64,000 bases of DNA from Lithodes maja (lineage: Eukaryota; Arthropoda; Malacostraca; Decapoda; Lithodidae), in contig JBAKBP010007103.1 of the NCBI GenBank assembly GCA_037953745.1, positions 1-64,000 of the forward strand, written 5' to 3'. The notes beneath the pieces were generated by a model. That model saw only the letters and a program-made list of their open reading frames with translations. It was not told the origin of the DNA and did not search any database. Shown one piece after another: positions 31,921-43,912 of the stretch; within the stretch, counting starts at the first letter, position 1, and each line of letters begins with the position of its first letter. Made by a program: the position numbers and the translations under genes.

Positions 31921-34900
31921 TTGAACATAAGAACATAAGAAAATGGGAGTCTGCAAGAAAGACGATTGGCCTAAGCAAGGCAGATCCCTGTCCCACACAA
32001 CCCCAATTACAAAGCCCAATTATAGGCTCAACACTCTAATACCCTGAGGATCATCTTACCAAAACGGTTAGAGATTAACGCAGGATTACGGGGGTCTGCA
32101 GAGCGCTGATTGGCCCAACCCTGCTGATCCCCCTTCACACCCAACCCTTCTCGTCCATATGCTTATCCAATTTTATCTTAAAGCTCCCTATCGTTTTTAA
32201 TCCCACTATAGCACTTGGTAGTCCATTCCACCCATCTACAACTCTGTTACCAAACCAATATTTGCCTATATCTTTTCTGAAACGAAATTTATCTAATTTG
32301 AAACCATTGGTACGAGTTCTTTCGCTATCACTGAGCTTTAGTACATTTGTCATGTCCCCTTTGTTAATCCCACTAACCCACTTGAACACCTCTATCATAT
32401 CCCCTCTAACTCTGCGTCTCTCTAACGAATGTAAGCCTAATTTCTTCAACCTTTCTTTATACGGAAGATTTCTAATATTATGGATCATTTTTGTCATTCT
32501 ACGTTGTACTCTCTCCAATGAATCTATGTCCATTCTGTAATAAGGACACCAAAATTGAACAGCATAATCCATATGGGGTCTCACTAATGACAAGTAAAGT
32601 TTTAAGATAACATCAGCAGTTCTGTTACTCACACTCCTTGAGATGAACCCGAGAATCTTGTTTGCCTTGTTTCGAACGCTTATACACTGTTGTCTAGGCT
32701 TCAAATCATTGCTAACAAACACACCTAGATCTTTCTCACAATTCGAGTTTTCTAATTCCACATTAGCTAGTTTATATTTAACATTTGTATGCATCTTCCC
32801 TATCTTTAATACCTTGCATTTGTCAATGTTAAACTTCATCTGCCAATTTACTGACCATTCGTGTAAGGTATCTAGATCCCTTTGGAGGCACTCTATATCT
32901 CTATCTGAATCAATTGTTCTCCCCATTTTGGTATCGTCTGCAAATTTACTTATCCTACTAGTTATACCTAAATCAAGGTCATTTATGTATATAACAAACA
33001 ACAGGGGACCTAATACAGATCCCTGGGGGACACCACTTTTGACTGCTCCCCATTCTGACTTCGTACCATTTATGCTGACTCTCTGCTTCCTACCAATTAG
33101 CCATGACCTAATCCATCCCAACAACGCCCCACCTATTCCATGCGCCTCAACCTTTCTCATCAATCTCTCATGGGGGACTCTGTCGAAAGCTTTACTGAAA
33201 TCTAAATATATTATATCATATGACTTGTCATTATCTACTGCTTCATATACCTCTGAGAAAAAACTAAGCAAATTAGTAAGACAAGAACGTCCCTGAGTGA
33301 ATCCATGCTGAGAAGAATTTATTAAATTAAATGTATCTAAGTGGTTTCTAATTTTACTAGCAATAATTGACTCTAGTAGCTTTCCTATGATTGATGTAAG
33401 ACTAATGGGACGGTAATTGGATGCTATTGATTTGTCACCTTTTTTGAAGATCGGAAGTACGTTTGCAAGCTTCCAAGCTTCTGGAACTATACCTGTCTCC
33501 AATGACTTGTTAAATAAAAATGTTAATGGGTAACTTAACTCATCCCAACATTCTTTTAATACTCTAGCATATACCTCATCAGGACCAGGCGATTTATGAG
33601 GTTTCAGTCTGTCAATTTCCTTAAGCACATCATTTCTACGTATAGTAACCGTACTTAACCTATTTTCTATACTATCGCTATATACCTTACGGACTTCTGG
33701 AAACTGTGCCAAATTTTCATTAGTGAAAACGGAAAGAAATTGACTATTTAATGTACTGCACATTTCTAAATCATTTTCTGTCATTTCTCCTGTCGAAGTT
33801 TTAAGGGGACCAATTACATCTCTAACCTTGGATTTATATAGTTGGTAAAAAGCTTTAGGATTATTTTTTGAGTCATTGGCAACCTTAATTTCATAATTTC
33901 TTTTTTCTTTCCTAATATCCTTTTTTACCTGTCTTGATAGATTCTGATAGTAAGCAAGTAGGTGAATTTCGCCTTTTCTAATTTTTCTATATATTCCTCT
34001 CTTTTGTCCTAGAAGATCTAATAGTCTATTATTCATCCATTTGGGTTGGTTCTGTGTTGATCTAAATTTTCTTTTGGGGATGTATTTATTTTGTGCATTG
34101 AATACTGACTTGATAAAATTATCGTATGTATCTACCAAGGTTGACGTTTCTTCCTGACTTAAGATGACAGGTGCCTGAGAAGGGGTACACTCATTTGGAC
34201 ACCTGGATCGACTTAATTTTTTGACCATAGGGTCCGCTAATAGGGCTCTTCTTAACCCACCATAATTGGCTTTTCTAAAGTCAGGTATTAATGTTGTATT
34301 CTCTCTGGTATTACCTTTCCATTGTATATTAAAATACACAGAATTGTGGTCACTATTTCCTAGGTGGTCCCCTATCTCTACATTATTTACCATATGTTCA
34401 TTGTTACTGAAAACTAAATCGAGAATATTATTACCTCTAGTCGGCGTATCTATGAATTGAAATAAAAAACTATCTTGTACTACCTCTATAAACTCCTCAG
34501 AATCAGAGTCTCCTATTTGATGCTGCCAATCTATATTCGGAAAATTAAAATCTCCCATAATGCACACATTGCTAAACCTTGATGCCATTTTAATTTCCTC
34601 CCATAATGACGTTCCGTCATTTCTACTCATATTTGGCGGTCTATACATAACTCCAATAACTATGGTCTCACTACCTTCGTTAACCTCTACCCAAACACTT
34701 TCATTATCGTTATTTAGTCTAATACCTGATTTAATACAGCTTTTTAATGTACTCCTGACAAACACTGCTATACCGCCACCCCTCTTACTTGTTCGGTCAT
34801 ATTTAAACAAACTATATCCTGGTATATCAAATTCTGCTAAAAAATGCCTGGTTTCTGTATTAATCCACGTTTCAGTTAGCGCTATTATGTCTATATTTTC

Positions 34901-35168
34901 TTTGCTAACAAGGGCTCTAAGTTCGTTCATTTTGTTACATAGACTCCTACAGTTTGTGTAATATACTCTCAATTTACTTCTTTTCTTTATACCTAATTTA
35001 CCTTTGTTTTTAGCGACATTTCCATCTTCCGTTGCACCATCACTACTATCATTTGCATTATAGTCATAATTTTTAGCATGAGACTGAATATCCTTATCGC
35101 TTTCGCCTGACGCTAAAATTGTTCCATTTAACCTCTCATTTACACTCTCAATATTTCTGTGGTATATT
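31921..35168 (-). mobile_element. CR1-clade LINE copy 2, 5'-truncated, ORF2 intact
   Basis: The 3' end on the minus strand is the octamer repeat (plus strand AACATAAGAACATAAG at 31924-31939), as in copy 1. The 3' UTR is 31940-32134 and ORF2 follows. The 5' end lies near 35165, just inside the start of the ORF2 region of copy 1, so ORF1 is missing. It belongs to the same subfamily as 18130-23939. Confidence 0.88.
32135..35168 (-). CDS. CR1 ORF2 protein (endonuclease and reverse transcriptase)
   Basis: The frame is open for the whole length. A TTG at 34972 opens the 945-residue stretch shown by MRVYYTNC; the same frame is open about 65 codons further up, so the true start is unclear and may have been lost by 5' truncation. 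The endonuclease keeps TNC, LTETW, MGDFNFPNIDW, LDLVFSNN and NSDHNSV. RT keeps YLDFSKAFDRVP, SGVPQGSVLGPLLFVIYIND and FADDTKMG (residues 677-684 from 34972). The CR1 C-terminal region ends HMDEKGWV. Such proteins nick target DNA and copy element RNA onto it. Without ORF1 it can only support retrotransposition if ORF1 protein comes from elsewhere. Confidence 0.85.
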
Positions 35169-35208
35169 TGTGGTATAATTTATTGATAGGTTGTACTTTC
35201 TATGTTTA

Positions 35209-36311
35209 TGTAGCGGGCGGCTTATGGTTGAGGCACTGAGCGGAATGGTTAGGGTTAACTTATTATCTTACCTCAATATTTCCTGTACGTTGTAATGAAC
35301 GCTGTAGTAATCTGGAACCACTGGAAATATGTAGGGAGGTCTTAAAATAAACAAGCACAGGGCTTTGTTTGGTTTATTTAACAGCAAAATATATGTCTTT
35401 AACCCTTAATCCTAATTTTGAGATGTTAGAATATATTACACTCGACGTCCCATGCGTTGGGGCAATGTAATTATAAAGTACTTCTTAATGTGGTGTATAC
35501 TCGATGTTGAGTGTGTACCGAGATAAGTACTCTACTTAATACTTAATGATAACACTTTAATAATAGCAACCTAGAACTATGAGCTGTTTTCCAAGTAATA
35601 ATGATCTTCCTGTAAAGAGAGAGAACAATTGAGTAGAAGGGAATCACTAGAACTCACATTCTGAGAGTGAGGGTCCGAGTGTGGGGGATGAGACGGTGAA
35701 GCACAGAGGCGAAGCGGCTTCAGAGATGGAGTGGCTTCGAGCTGGGGTGCTTCGCATGTCTCACTCCCTAGATTGGAACAAGACCTCACGGGCCTCACCG
35801 TGTTCAGCGGTGTAGTGTAAAGGCTCTCAGCCTATGCCCGAGAGGGAGTAGTTGGAATATAGAAAACCAAAAAAAAAAAAAAAAAAACACTTGTATGTCA
35901 CTTATAAGGTACTTCTACACTTATACAGGTCACTAGTTTTACCCAGAGGGCTGGAGAGAGATACCCTCCTTAGGGTGTGGTGGTGTGCTGACTGACTCGC
36001 CCTCTGCCTCTTGAGGGAGGGGCGTGGTTCAGCAACACCATGTGACAACTGGATGTGACAAAGTTTTTAGCAATTACTTCTCGATATCTTGGCAACGGAA
36101 GTGTGATACCATTTGGTGATCGTGGGATCCGTGCTTGCCTTAACAGAGTGGAAAGTTGCCAGCTTCTATTGTGATGGTGTGAGCTTCTATAGGGAGATCA
36201 CACCAACACACTTACAGTTGTTTTTAAAAGGTAGTTATAATGGTGTGAGTTATATATGTGATTATATGGTTTATCTTAGAAGTGTACAGTCGCTCAAAAT
36301 GCGCTGTTACA
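35209..36311 (-). repeat. Element B LTR (3' side), carrying a SINE
   Basis: On the plus strand it begins TGTAGCGGGCGG and ends GCTGTTACA. It is 1103 bp, of which 235 bp is SINE-A copy 3. Against the other LTR I count about 14 substitutions in 868 bp. Homology between the two stops exactly at the TG and CA borders. Confidence 0.75.
35654..35888 (+). mobile_element. SINE-A copy 3, 5'-truncated
   Basis: Carries the 3' half of SINE-A (GAGGGTCCGAGTGTGGGGGA to an A-rich tail) without the tRNA head. The paired LTR at 55713-56773 has the empty site (CACTAGAACACTTG near 56150), so the insertion is 235 bp net with at most a 3-bp duplication. Confidence 0.88.
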
Positions 36312-37912
36312 CCGCTCGGCCACGTCAGCTGAGGCCCTCCTCAGGTTGTAGGAAAGAATAACTAATATATCTAGATACACATTGAATCATCCCTATGACT
36401 TATCTAACCCTGTACCCAGTGTATAGCAATGCCAATGAAAGTGTGATAATGGTGAGGACCAAAACTTACACGTTAGCATTAACAGGTGCTTAAATTTTAC
36501 CTCCCGCCCAAGCAACAGGTGATCAACCCTGAACGGAAGACGAAGGGAGAGACTTACTAGGATAAGGTTGTTGACGAGAGTCATGGAAGGGGGTAGTGTA
36601 GTAGGAACAATGATTTCCTGATTAATTAATAAAACTAAGGTTAGTAGTACTCTGAAGAATTTATGAACTTCATGAGGTTTAAAGAATTACCTGTGAAAAG
36701 AATATGTTAATAGGAATAAACTCTGAGAAGAGGTTAGTTATCAAGGCAATAAGTTGACGATAAGGAAGCATGAAGATTAGTGAAATCCGTACTTTGCAGT
36801 GAACAGGTGCCTGACACATCCCATGATTATTAACTATTACTCTAAATCTAAACTATGAACCAGTCAGTCACAGATGCTTGAGTCAAGGTAAGGTCGCATG
36901 CATTTATGTCTGGGGACAGAGGGAAAACACATACTCAGCACGCACAGACAGGGGAAGATACGAGGACCTACATGAATAAAAGCGTCTTTGTTTGTCACAG
37001 TCACAAGTTGAAGTTTGTCGGGGACGAGCAACATGTCTGCTGTTTCAGTAAAGGTTAGTAATCATCCGTGTAAAAGAAACGGGAACGGCATAATACTTCA
37101 GTTATTGTTAAATGTGAGGACTGGAACTGAATGTGGACTAAAATGGTGAGTGGAAGAACTGTATCTATTTATGAGAAATAGAGTATACAATTTTCTTACT
37201 CAAAAGCGGAAACAGGGCAAACTGTTCCTTCTCTATGGCTGATGCTGTACGGAGATGAGCAACAGGCAGTTGATCAATGATGATCCATCTCTGATAACAC
37301 CGTACTCAATGAATTCATCACATTCGTCTTACTTGTGAGTCGTACATCTATACTTGTGAGTCTTACATCTAGAATTCTAGACTCTATAGAGCTTTTGCTG
37401 CAGTCTCCAGGACAGTGAGTCTCTTTCTTAGCTTTTGTACTTCAGAAGTGTGGGCTTTTCTAAAGAGCTCATATGAGATTAGGTCAGCAAATATAACAGT
37501 CCTCTCGTCGCACGTGTGTGAGTGTGAGTGTCTGGTTACCTGGGTAAAGTCATCAGGTAGTACCAAAATGAATCATCCGGAGATTACGATTTAATACGAG
37601 CTACGTTAAACGGGAAATGTAAGTGTAAGTCGCAAATCACCAGGCATCATCTGATTAGTTAGTAGGGAACACACTAAACAGGTCATCTTTCTCTGGAGAA
37701 AGGGTAATATTCTACTCGTAGGGTTACTAATAGAATACTTCACTTGCCCAGTAGGATGTACGTGGGGAGTGGCTTGCTCTGTCAGTTATATGACGTTAAC
37801 AGAACAAAGATTTGTATTGATTACTTCACTCTCTAGCTAGAGTGGTCTTACTTGAGTGGTCTCACTTCACTCTCTGTCTAGAGTGGTCTTACCTACTCAA
37901 CTTATTACAACT
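36312..37912. other. Noncoding, presumed 3' untranslated region of element B
   Basis: No recognisable gene. Short tandem features: ACTTGTGAGTCGTACATCTA twice (37331-37374), and TCTAGCTAGAGTGGTCTTAC-type units at 37828-37893. A minus-strand frame of 60 codons (37384-37566) with a heptad-like end (EVQKLRKRLTVLETAAKAL) has no homology that I know. Confidence 0.5.
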
Positions 37913-39703
37913 TGTGACGTTGACCACTCCGTTAGAACCGCATGGCTTGTCCTACAGTGACTCACTAGGATCGCCAGGGCAGTGGATGGGGCTACAGTTT
38001 ATGTATTAGAGTGTGCTTTATTTCATATGAAAGCTCGTGTCATGGGCAGTCCAGAAAGGCTCTTTGTTTTCGCCCATGTCAAGGCTTTATATATTTAATT
38101 GTAAAGTATATGTTTTATCATTAACTAGTAATGATGGGATCTGGGAGAGAGAGAGAGAGTAGAACAGAGTGAGAGGGGGCGCGCAGTGTTTTTTGTCCCG
38201 CTCGATGACGTCACGGCTGGCTGCCTCGCGGGGGTTGGTGGAGAGAGGCCCTTACCATGCTGCAAGCTCTTGCTAGTGGCTAGAATTACTTGTAACCGCT
38301 TTTTTCCCACGCGGCTCGAGCTAGTGCGAGTATATATACAATTCCTCGCCACTCTCTCCCTCAGATCTGGTTTCTAGAACACACCCATCTTTTTTCCCTT
38401 GCTATCTGTCCCCACTCCGTACCTGAGAATCTTTTCCTCTGCCTATCTCTCTCATTTTCCATATCTTTCACCACCTTTTATTAATATTATACCCCCTCTG
38501 GTTAACTCTGCAAAATTAGCTTCATGCTGGCCAGTTGTATTGTGTGTTAAGGTCTGATATAGCCTATGTATGTTAGTTGTTAAGATAAGTGGATCACGAA
38601 GCATTGGTTGGCTTTCATATTGCCGCTTCCTATAATTATTAGTGTTCTGCTGGATTAGATAATGCTAGACTAGGAGTCTGATATTATAGGTATTGTTTCC
38701 TATGAGTGCTGGCTTCAGTTAAAAGCGGCACGACATACCTGAGAACTGGAGTTGATTGAGTAAATTCTAGTCTGTGTGCCATTGAGAGTAGAGCATGCAC
38801 GAATGAGGGCTTTTTGCCTATACCATTCTGCACTGTTCTAGTCTCGATTGTTTGTCTTTGAGGTACGCCAGGAGAACGCTTAATACTTCGGTATTAAGGT
38901 TTCTCAAGAGAGCTACCCTTCATTATAACGTAATATTTGACGCACAGACTTGAGATTTGCACTAGGCTATGCAGCATGCCATGCGCACCAGTATCTCGTA
39001 TCATTGACTCTAGCTAGACTTTATGAGTCACAGTAGACATTAAGTATATTAACCTAATTACTCTTTTTAAGCATACCCATTTATGATTACACAAGCATTT
39101 CGCAGCCTAGTTTGATGTATTGAGACACAAACGACTTAGGCTCTTTTTGTTGATAGGAATACTGCATTGTCGTGGCGATTATTATTAGTGTTGTAGTGTT
39201 TAGGATATTCTTGGCTCCGACGGTATTATATATTCTGCCTTTTTGTGTGCATAGCCTGCACGAGCATTGTTCCACTGCCTGCCTTTTTGGGTTCCATTTC
39301 CGATACGAGCATCTTTATAGCATCTAACATTTAAAGAAGATTCCTTGTTAGTGTTGAAGGACTTTAGTGCACTTTCTTTCATGCAGGAGTGCCTGACATT
39401 TATTGATTAAAGTAACGTAAGCTGTAACTTCCCTTACCACCTTACTTTGCATACCATAACCAAGCACCTTCGGTTATAGGTAGTAATAGGCTGTTTTCAC
39501 ATAACATTAAGCCTAGAGTAGACGCACATTTATTGAGAGTTTGATAGCCTATTATTGCATATAGAACTCTGTAGACTATTTGTGTTCTTTGTTCACTGGG
39601 AATATACTTCAGAGGTTGGAGCTAGCGCTTTCCGTTGTAACATTTATGCCATTACTAGTCCAATGAATAAGAGCCCTGATATATTTGAACCCCAGTCGTA
39701 ACA
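37913..39703 (+). repeat. Element C 5' LTR
   Basis: 1791 bp, beginning TGTGACGTTGACC and ending CAGTCGTAACA. It differs from the 3' LTR mainly by point changes and a 7-base indel near 38876 (GCTTAATACTTCGG against ATACTTCGG). Confidence 0.92.
38206..38366 (+). promoter_or_regulatory. Element C LTR promoter candidate
   Basis: A perfect CRE palindrome TGACGTCA (38206-38213), a TATA box TATATATACA (38331-38340) and a possible initiator CCTCAGATC about 25-30 bp downstream (38359-38366). The same trio is present in the 3' LTR (CRE at 44206-44213, TATA near 44330). The spacing suits RNA polymerase II; function is inferred. Confidence 0.55.
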
Positions 39704-39705
39704 AA

Positions 39706-39722
39706 TGGCGACCTTACCTAGG
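39706..39722 (+). other. Element C primer-binding site
   Basis: TGGCGACCTTACCTAGG starts two bases after the LTR end. TGG start and position fit a tRNA 3' end. TGGCGACC resembles the arginine-tRNA sites of mdg1/412-type elements, but the tRNA is not certain. Confidence 0.6.
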
Positions 39723-39920
39723 ATTTGGTGAACCTACATTTATTAGCAGGGAACATTTGTTGTTTTGGAGAATATTTTGCGGGGATCAGCAAGAATAATT
39801 TTTTTTTGCAACATAGTATAGCCCTTGAGTATTTCCGAGAATTTTTGTGTGTATATCGAGGTATAAGAGTTTGGGGTGCTTCTTTTCTGAATATTGTGGT
39901 GAGAAATTTTTGTGTGCATC

Positions 39921-41358
39921 ATGTCTTATACCGGATCAGAGGAGAATGGAGACACAGTACGTAATGTCGAAACTGAGGAACAGCAGCATGATGAAAGGGT
40001 TAATCGGGTGAACTGTGAGGAGGATGCTAGGATATTTTTGCAATGGCCTGTTACTGCCGAGCGGTTGGAGGGTATGGATCGGTACGGTCTTCGATGCCTG
40101 GCCACAGCTATCGGTCATGCGGTTACTAGCAGCATGACCAGGGATAACTTGATAACGTGTGTACTGGGCAGGGTGACTGGTGAGTGAGAGGGGTTGAGTG
40201 CTCAGAGCCCTTCGGCCATGCTTCCCCTACACTCGACTCCCAGCCGTCCCAGTAGTTTGCCGAGCCCGGGTACGCTTCCGCAGTTGGGTGGTGACTGGCA
40301 GGGTGGGTTGCCCCTGGGGGGACCACCGGTAATTTCAAACATTGTAGCACCTTCACCTCCTCAAGGGTTAACTCCAGAATTATTGCTTCAGCTCGAATTA
40401 GCTAGGCTTCAGCAGCAACAAAGGGCATGTGAGCTTCAGCAGCAATTAGAATTAGCCAAGATAGAAGAGAGAGCCAAGCTAGCAAAAATCCAAGCTGATT
40501 TAGAGTCGACTAGGTACTGTGCCGACATGGACGTAGAGGAGTCGCGAGTAGAGGCAACGGGACAGCGACTTGGGGCTGGTAACCGTGTTCATGAGCAGTC
40601 TCTCTCGCACTTATTGAAACTGGTTCCGGTGTTTGATGAGAGTGGTGTAACAGAATTTTTCACACGCTTTGAGAAGAAGTGCCAGGAACACCAGTGGCCA
40701 GAGAATAAATGGGCAGCACTTGTATCCTCTAGATTAATAGGCAAGGGTCTTAAAGCCTACGATGCGTTACCTTTGGAGTTATGTATTGTGTACGAGGATC
40801 TCAAGGAGGCTGTCCTGAGGGCTTACGAACTGAAACCAGAAACGTACCGTTTGAAGTTCCGGGGTGTAACTAAGGGAAGAGATAGCACCTTTTTGGAACA
40901 CGCCCGGGACTTGTCCGATGCTATGGGGAACTGGCTCTGATCTGAGAAGGTCACAACATTTGATGAAATTAAGCAGTTAATGATGTTGGAGCAGTTCTTT
41001 AAGAGCACGGGCGGTGATCTAACTTTGAACTTAAAGGAGAAAAACCCAAGAACTCTAGTCGAAGCAGCAGAAATGGCTGATCGACGGCTGTCGTTGATTC
41101 GGGGTTGCGGGTCCTCACAGAAGTACGATGTAAGTGCTAAGGACCGTTATCCTCCCCCTCCCCGGAACAATGACACATTTAAACAGAAGAGCCATGAAAC
41201 TAAAACTGAATCCAAACCTTACACCACACCGTATGGGAAAAGTCAGGGGCCTTTTACATCACAGTATAAGCCGAAACCAAAATTTATGTGTTTTAGTTGC
41301 CACCAGGAGGGTCATAAGGCAAATGAGTGCCCTAGTCGACCTCCTCCGGCAGCCGTGT
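39921..41358 (+). pseudogene. gag: Element C gag with SCAN-like capsid region and zinc knuckle
   Basis: The start at 39921 (MSYTGSEENGDTV) is the first Met after the leader. It is followed by a Pro-rich part, a predicted coiled coil (LARLQQQQRACELQQQLELA, about 40400-40500), then LVPVFDESGVTEFFTRFEKK, RLIGKGLKAYDALP, VLRAYELKPETYRLKF. These are the capsid blocks from which the vertebrate SCAN domain is known to derive in Gmr1-like elements. A CCHC knuckle CFSCHQEGHKANEC starts at 41289. Two in-frame TGA codons (40185-40187 and 40938-40940) interrupt an otherwise single frame. The second is TGA where related gags have Arg, as expected from CGA decay. All of it is in the same frame as pol. Confidence 0.8.
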
Positions 41359-43436
41359 CTTTTGCTCACGGCATTGGAGTGTTCAAGAGGACATCGGAGT
41401 TTGTTAGAGGCATTTCTTCCGAGGTAAATACACTGCCAGTGCAGAAGGATCCGGAAGGCTTATTCCCTGTCCGTGATGCCTTTAGTGACCACAGGGGACT
41501 CGGTTGTGTGGAGTGGGGGGGTAGAAGACATGAGGTGAGAATTTTGCGTGACACTGGGGCATCGCAAACATTGTTGAGAAATTTTACTGGTAAACCTGTA
41601 AATACGGCGCGGGTGGTTGTGATTCAGGGAGTTAATGCAACAAGGTCATACCCGCTTGTAAGAATGAAGGTGGAAGTTGATGGTGTGACTCGGGACCTGG
41701 ATATAGGAATTGTGGAGAAGTTACCTGTTGGGGGCGTCGACCTCCTTCTCGGCAACGACTTTGCGGGGCTTACTTCTGAGGCTCCACCCTTGGTCGTTGC
41801 CGAGAAGCCGGCCGACGTGAGTAGGGAGGAGCAGGAGTGGGTTGAGAAGTGTCCGGTGCAGCCTATGGCGTGTGTTGTCACCGGAGATCCTGCCTCCAGG
41901 GAGTCACATTCTGGTCAACAATCTTTAGATCAGCGGAGGAAGGGTACCGAGAAGGGGTTGAAAGTTGATGCGGTTGAGAGTTTAGTATCAGCGGACATTC
42001 TCGGGGACTCATTATTAGGACCACATTTCGAGTCTAGAGAAGACCCATTAACTGTTCCTGAGAAGGCAGTGGATGGGCTTAAAAAGACGATGAGACAGCA
42101 ACGGTATGCAGAGAGAGAGCAACGGGAGGCTAAATTTAATGTAGGAGGGGGGCATGAGTTGTTTCGCAAACACTTGGATAGGCTTGCTCCTTCGGACATT
42201 CGTAAGTTGAAATTGGAAGACCCGGAGGTTCTTGAATGTGGTACCGGTGCTGTCGAGTTGAAGGAGGACAGTGTTGCACAGTCGAGAGATGTAGCAACGA
42301 GGTACCCTGACGCGTACCCTATGAGAAATGGGTCAGCGAAGACGGTGGTCCGAGGCTTGCTAGTGTATTTTTCCCGGTATGGTTACCCGCAGGAGATTCA
42401 TGTTGTTTTGTTTGCTGCACGGGAGGTACCTGGGGAAAGTTTGGGATTCAGCCCTAATGAGCTCGTCTTTGGACACCGTGTCAGAGGGCCTCTCCATATG
42501 GTTGAAGAAGTATGGGAGGGCGCAGAAAAACCTTGTTCTATGCTCAAGTGTGTCCTCAACAGTCGAGAACGGATGTTGCGCAGTCTGGAGTTGGCTGGCC
42601 GTAATTTGACTAGCTCTCAGGCCCTCAGGAAGGACAGGTACGACCTCAAGGTTGAAGTCAGGGAGTTTCACGTGGGTCAGGAGGTGTTGATTCTACTGCC
42701 CCTTGTAGGTCACCCCTTATCCGCGAAGTACACTGGTCCTTATAGGGTGGTGGAGGAGCTATCGGACCTGGTTTACTTGGTAGCCACTCCAGACAGACGG
42801 AAGCGCAATCAGTTGTGTCATGTTAATCCCATGAAGGAGTATGGGAGGCACCCCCCTGAGCCTCTCACTGTGCCTGTGATGACGTTTAGCAGTCAAGGTG
42901 GAGAAGGAGAATGGGACAGTCAAGCTCAGGTGGAGGATAACTGGAAGGATAAGAACTTCAAATGGGCGCCTGAGTGTGAGAAGGTGTTTAGAGAAGTAAA
43001 ACACCTGTTGTGTACTCACCCGATCCTCAGGGCCCCTGACTTTAGCCTACCTTTCCAACTAGCAACGGAGGCTAGTGGTGTGGGGGCTGGTGCTGTCCTT
43101 GTGGAAAAGGATGATGATGGGCTGGAGCATCCTGTTAGTTTCTGCTCGGAGAAGTACAATTCGGCCCAGGGGAGCTGCTCTGTTGTCGAGGAGGAGCTGC
43201 TGGCGGTTGTACTTGCTCCGAGGCATTTCGGGGTCTGTGTTCCAGCCTATGGTCCGGTCGTTGTAGTTTACCCAGATCATCACCCTCTCAAGTTCTTGGA
43301 CCAGTTTCACAATCGGAATATGAGGCTGACCAGGTGGTCACTAAGGTTATTGGTATATAACCTAGACATACGCCATATTGCCGGTTGTGATAACGTGGTT
43401 GCAGATGGTCGTTCAAGGGTATATGATCCTGGGTAG
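41359..43436 (+). pseudogene. pol: Element C pol: protease, integrase pieces, RNase H; RT deleted
   Basis: Open to the stop at 43436, in frame with gag. The protease has ILRDTGASQTLL (D at 41550) and LLLGNDFAG. After a variable linker, integrase is represented by ATRYPDAYPMRNGSAKTV and FSRYGYPQEIHVV, then jumps to LFAAREVPGESLGFSPNELV and GHRVRGPL. The zinc domain, first Asp and the DQGS-to-Glu part are therefore missing. The integrase C-terminus (SAKYTGPYRVVEEL, CHVNPMKEYG) continues straight to FKWAPECEKVFREVKHLL, the connection between RT and RNase H, with no RT palm or YLDD box. RNase H keeps Glu (VVEEELLAV) and two Asp (YPDHHPLKF, NVVADGRSR), but the first catalytic Asp is Glu (ATEASGVGAGAVL). 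Confidence 0.85.
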
Positions 43437-43904
43437 ATTGACACACGGGTAGACTCCTGCTTTAGTTTGAATAGTATTTTGCGCTTGGTGCTTGTTGGCT
43501 CGCGGTTGTAGCCCAGCGTATTGGGTCGTAAAGCAGGAGTTGAGCGTTTGGTATAGAAGAAAAAACTAGGCTTGCCCCTATAGTGCAGCCGAAATAAACA
43601 AATTATAAACATAAAAATCAAATAAAAAACTTTCTTTGATAGTTGAATTTTTTCAGTATTTTATAGCAGTAATTCTGAGTTGCACTCCTCTCAGAATGCT
43701 GGGCTAGAGAAGCTCGCTCTTGAGGAGCATAACTACTATTATAATTTAACCTATTGTGTTGGGAGGGTTATAATTTTGAAAAAAATGTTTTGTTGAAGAA
43801 CTGTGCCAGATATTTTACTGCCGCTGGGTGATGGGAAGTGGAGATACAGCATGGGTTCTAACCATCAGATTTTTGTGAGCCTTGGGGCCTCTGAGAAAAA
43901 TCTT

Positions 43905-43912
43905 GGGGGGGG
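43905..43912 (+). other. Element C polypurine tract
   Basis: Eight G residues directly before the 3' LTR, preceded by GAGAAAAATCTT. This is the expected place for plus-strand priming. Confidence 0.7.

Noticed and set aside
32643..34961. Plus-strand frames opposite CR1 ORF2
   Set aside because: Antisense shadows; the same shadows occur opposite the other CR1 copy at 19588-23615.
36312..36360. Reading element B on the plus strand
   Set aside because: No TGG primer site follows the LTR at 36311, while gag and pol pieces and a TGG site all lie on the minus strand.
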